A DNA stretch of 64,000 nucleotides, taken from the NCBI RefSeq assembly GCF_003387475.1, contig NZ_QUNO01000005.1, positions 310,001 through 374,000 on the forward strand, read 5' to 3'. The translations under genes were made by a program, and so were the position numbers. The stretch is from Kutzneria buriramensis (GTDB taxonomy: Bacteria; Actinomycetota; Actinomycetes; Mycobacteriales; Pseudonocardiaceae). Shown here piece by piece: positions 63,185 to 64,000 of the stretch. Numbering within the stretch: the stretch's first letter is position 1; every line of letters begins with the position of its first letter. The notes under the pieces are model-generated. The model saw only the letters and a list, made by a program, of their open reading frames with translations, had not been told where the DNA came from and made no database searches.

Positions 63185-64000
63185 ATGAGAATGCTTTCCG
63201 AGATGACCGCCAGAACGCGGGAATGGCACCGTCCGATGGTGTTCTTCACCGGCGCCATGGCGGTGATGGCCGTGGTTTCAGCGCTGGGTATGCTGTTCGA
63301 CAGCCGAACCCTCGCCGGCGAGCCGATCTGGCAGAAGGACTTCGATTTCGCGCTGTCGATCGGAATGTACTGCCTGACGTGGGCGTGGCTCACGTCAATG
63401 CTGCCGAGGGGCCGACGGACCGCCTCGTGGGTGTCGACGGCGCTGGTCGCCCTGCTCTCCGTCGAATACATCCTGCTCACCGTCCAGATCATCCGTGGCC
63501 AGCGGAGCCACTTCAACAAGTCGACCGACTTGAACAGCGCGCTCGGCAACGTCATGGGCATTTCCGCCGGGCTCATCCTGGTCGGTTCCCTGGTGCTCGC
63601 GTTCGTCTTCGTGTTCGTTCCGGTCGGCGACCCCGCGGACCGCTGGGCGATCCGACTGGGCGCGCTGCTGTCGGTGGCCGGCATGGCGTTCGGGCCGATG
63701 ATGGGCGCGGCCACCCCGCAGCAGCAGGCCGCGAAGGCCGCCGGCACCTGGGACGGCATCCAGGGCGCGCACAGCGTCGGGGTCGCCGACGGCAGCGGCC
63801 CGCTCATGCCCATCACCGGATGGAGCGAGACGGGCGGCGACCTGAGGATTCCCCATCTCGTCGGCCTGCACGCGCTGCAGGCGCTGCCGGTGCTGGTGCT
63901 GCTGCTCGTGCTGGGCTCGCGGTGGGTGCCCAAGCTGCGCTCGTCCGTCGTGCGGGCCCGCCTGGTGGGGGTCGGCGCGGTGGGCTGGGCCGGTCTGCTG
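63185..64000 (+). CDS. Integral membrane protein (cut by right edge)
   Basis: The frame runs from ATG 63185 (GGGAG 7 nt upstream) to the window end without a stop, 272 residues so far. It has at least six membrane spans (VFFTGAMAVMAVVSALGML, IGMYCLTWAWLTSML, GISAGLILVGSLVLAFVFVF, LHALQALPVLVLLLVLGS). A conserved-looking loop, GWSETGGDLRIPHLVGLHA, places two His and an Asp at the membrane face. I do not recognise a named family. It starts 15 nt after the hydroxylase stop, so it is co-transcribed with it. Confidence 0.7.
   Translation, partial: MRMLSEMTARTREWHRPMVFFTGAMAVMAVVSALGMLFDSRTLAGEPIWQKDFDFALSIGMYCLTWAWLTSMLPRGRRTASWVSTALVALLSVEYILLTVQIIRGQRSHFNKSTDLNSALGNVMGISAGLILVGSLVLAFVFVFVPVGDPADRWAIRLGALLSVAGMAFGPMMGAATPQQQAAKAAGTWDGIQGAHSVGVADGSGPLMPITGWSETGGDLRIPHLVGLHALQALPVLVLLLVLGSRWVPKLRSSVVRARLVGVGAVGWAGLL

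Overview
The window is high-GC DNA with tightly packed genes, frequent GTG starts and many 1-4 nt stop/start overlaps. Together with SARP and LAL regulators and a secondary-metabolite cluster, this points to a filamentous actinomycete, probably of the Pseudonocardiales or Streptomycetales. The genus cannot be fixed from the sequence alone.

Region 1 (1-6852) is a phage-defence locus of DISARM type. On the minus strand a sigma-70-like factor, the helicase DrmA and the start of the DUF1998-like protein DrmB (cut by the left edge) form one operon. A cytosine-C5 methyltransferase (DrmMII-like) is read the other way from the same 250-bp intergenic region. A full-length sigma factor translationally coupled to drmA is not part of DISARM as usually described and is the most unusual feature of the window.

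Region 2 (6853-9874) is the scar of an integrative element: a DUF2637 membrane protein, a zinc-motif protein and a serine integrase that has lost its catalytic domain. A second, more decayed piece of the same integrase gene (about 95% identical by eye over about 475 bp, same orientation) lies at 24253-24729, so the two pieces bracket a 15-kb segment.

Region 3 (10.0-24.1 kb), inside that bracket, is accessory metabolism. It holds a DyP peroxidase, a catalase-like protein and a conserved companion protein; two paralogous TetR regulators with shared palindromic operators; an aromatic catabolic operon (extradiol dioxygenase, FAH-family hydrolase, FAD monooxygenase, AhpD-like protein); decayed MerR and NtaA-type genes; a secreted ribosome-inactivating protein (RNA N-glycosidase); and a large LuxR-type ATPase regulator.

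Region 4 (24.9-34.9 kb, minus strand) is an eleven-gene stress operon. In transcription order it encodes Hsp20, a GsiB/YflT-like membrane protein, DnaK, GrpE, a CbpA-type DnaJ, a CbpM/HspR-like modulator, ClpB, a thioredoxin, a UBP zinc-finger protein, a cNMP-domain/thioredoxin-reductase-like fusion and a DUF1931 histone-fold protein. Beside it (35.1-41.9 kb) are a PucR-type regulator, a type II NADH dehydrogenase and cytochrome bd oxidase, which suggests a low-oxygen or redox-stress island.

Region 5 (42.4-64 kb, continuing past the right edge) is a biosynthetic gene cluster. Its core is a discrete (type II), highly reducing polyketide synthase: ACP, KS, a KS-like chain-length factor without the active-site Cys, KR, two complementary hot-dog dehydratases, a double hot-dog thioesterase and an alpha/beta hydrolase. 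The same operon carries a DsbA-fold isomerase, an acyl-CoA dehydrogenase and a cobalamin-binding radical SAM enzyme. Flanking it are a flavin-dependent halogenase with its flavin reductase and a cation/proton antiporter, two SARPs, an MMPL exporter, an SbnB-like dehydrogenase, an AsnO-like amino-acid hydroxylase and an ArsR-type regulator. The ArsR promoter shares a short motif with the exporter promoter. The product is probably a halogenated polyene-type acyl chain attached to an amino acid or peptide; this is inferred and the product cannot be identified here.
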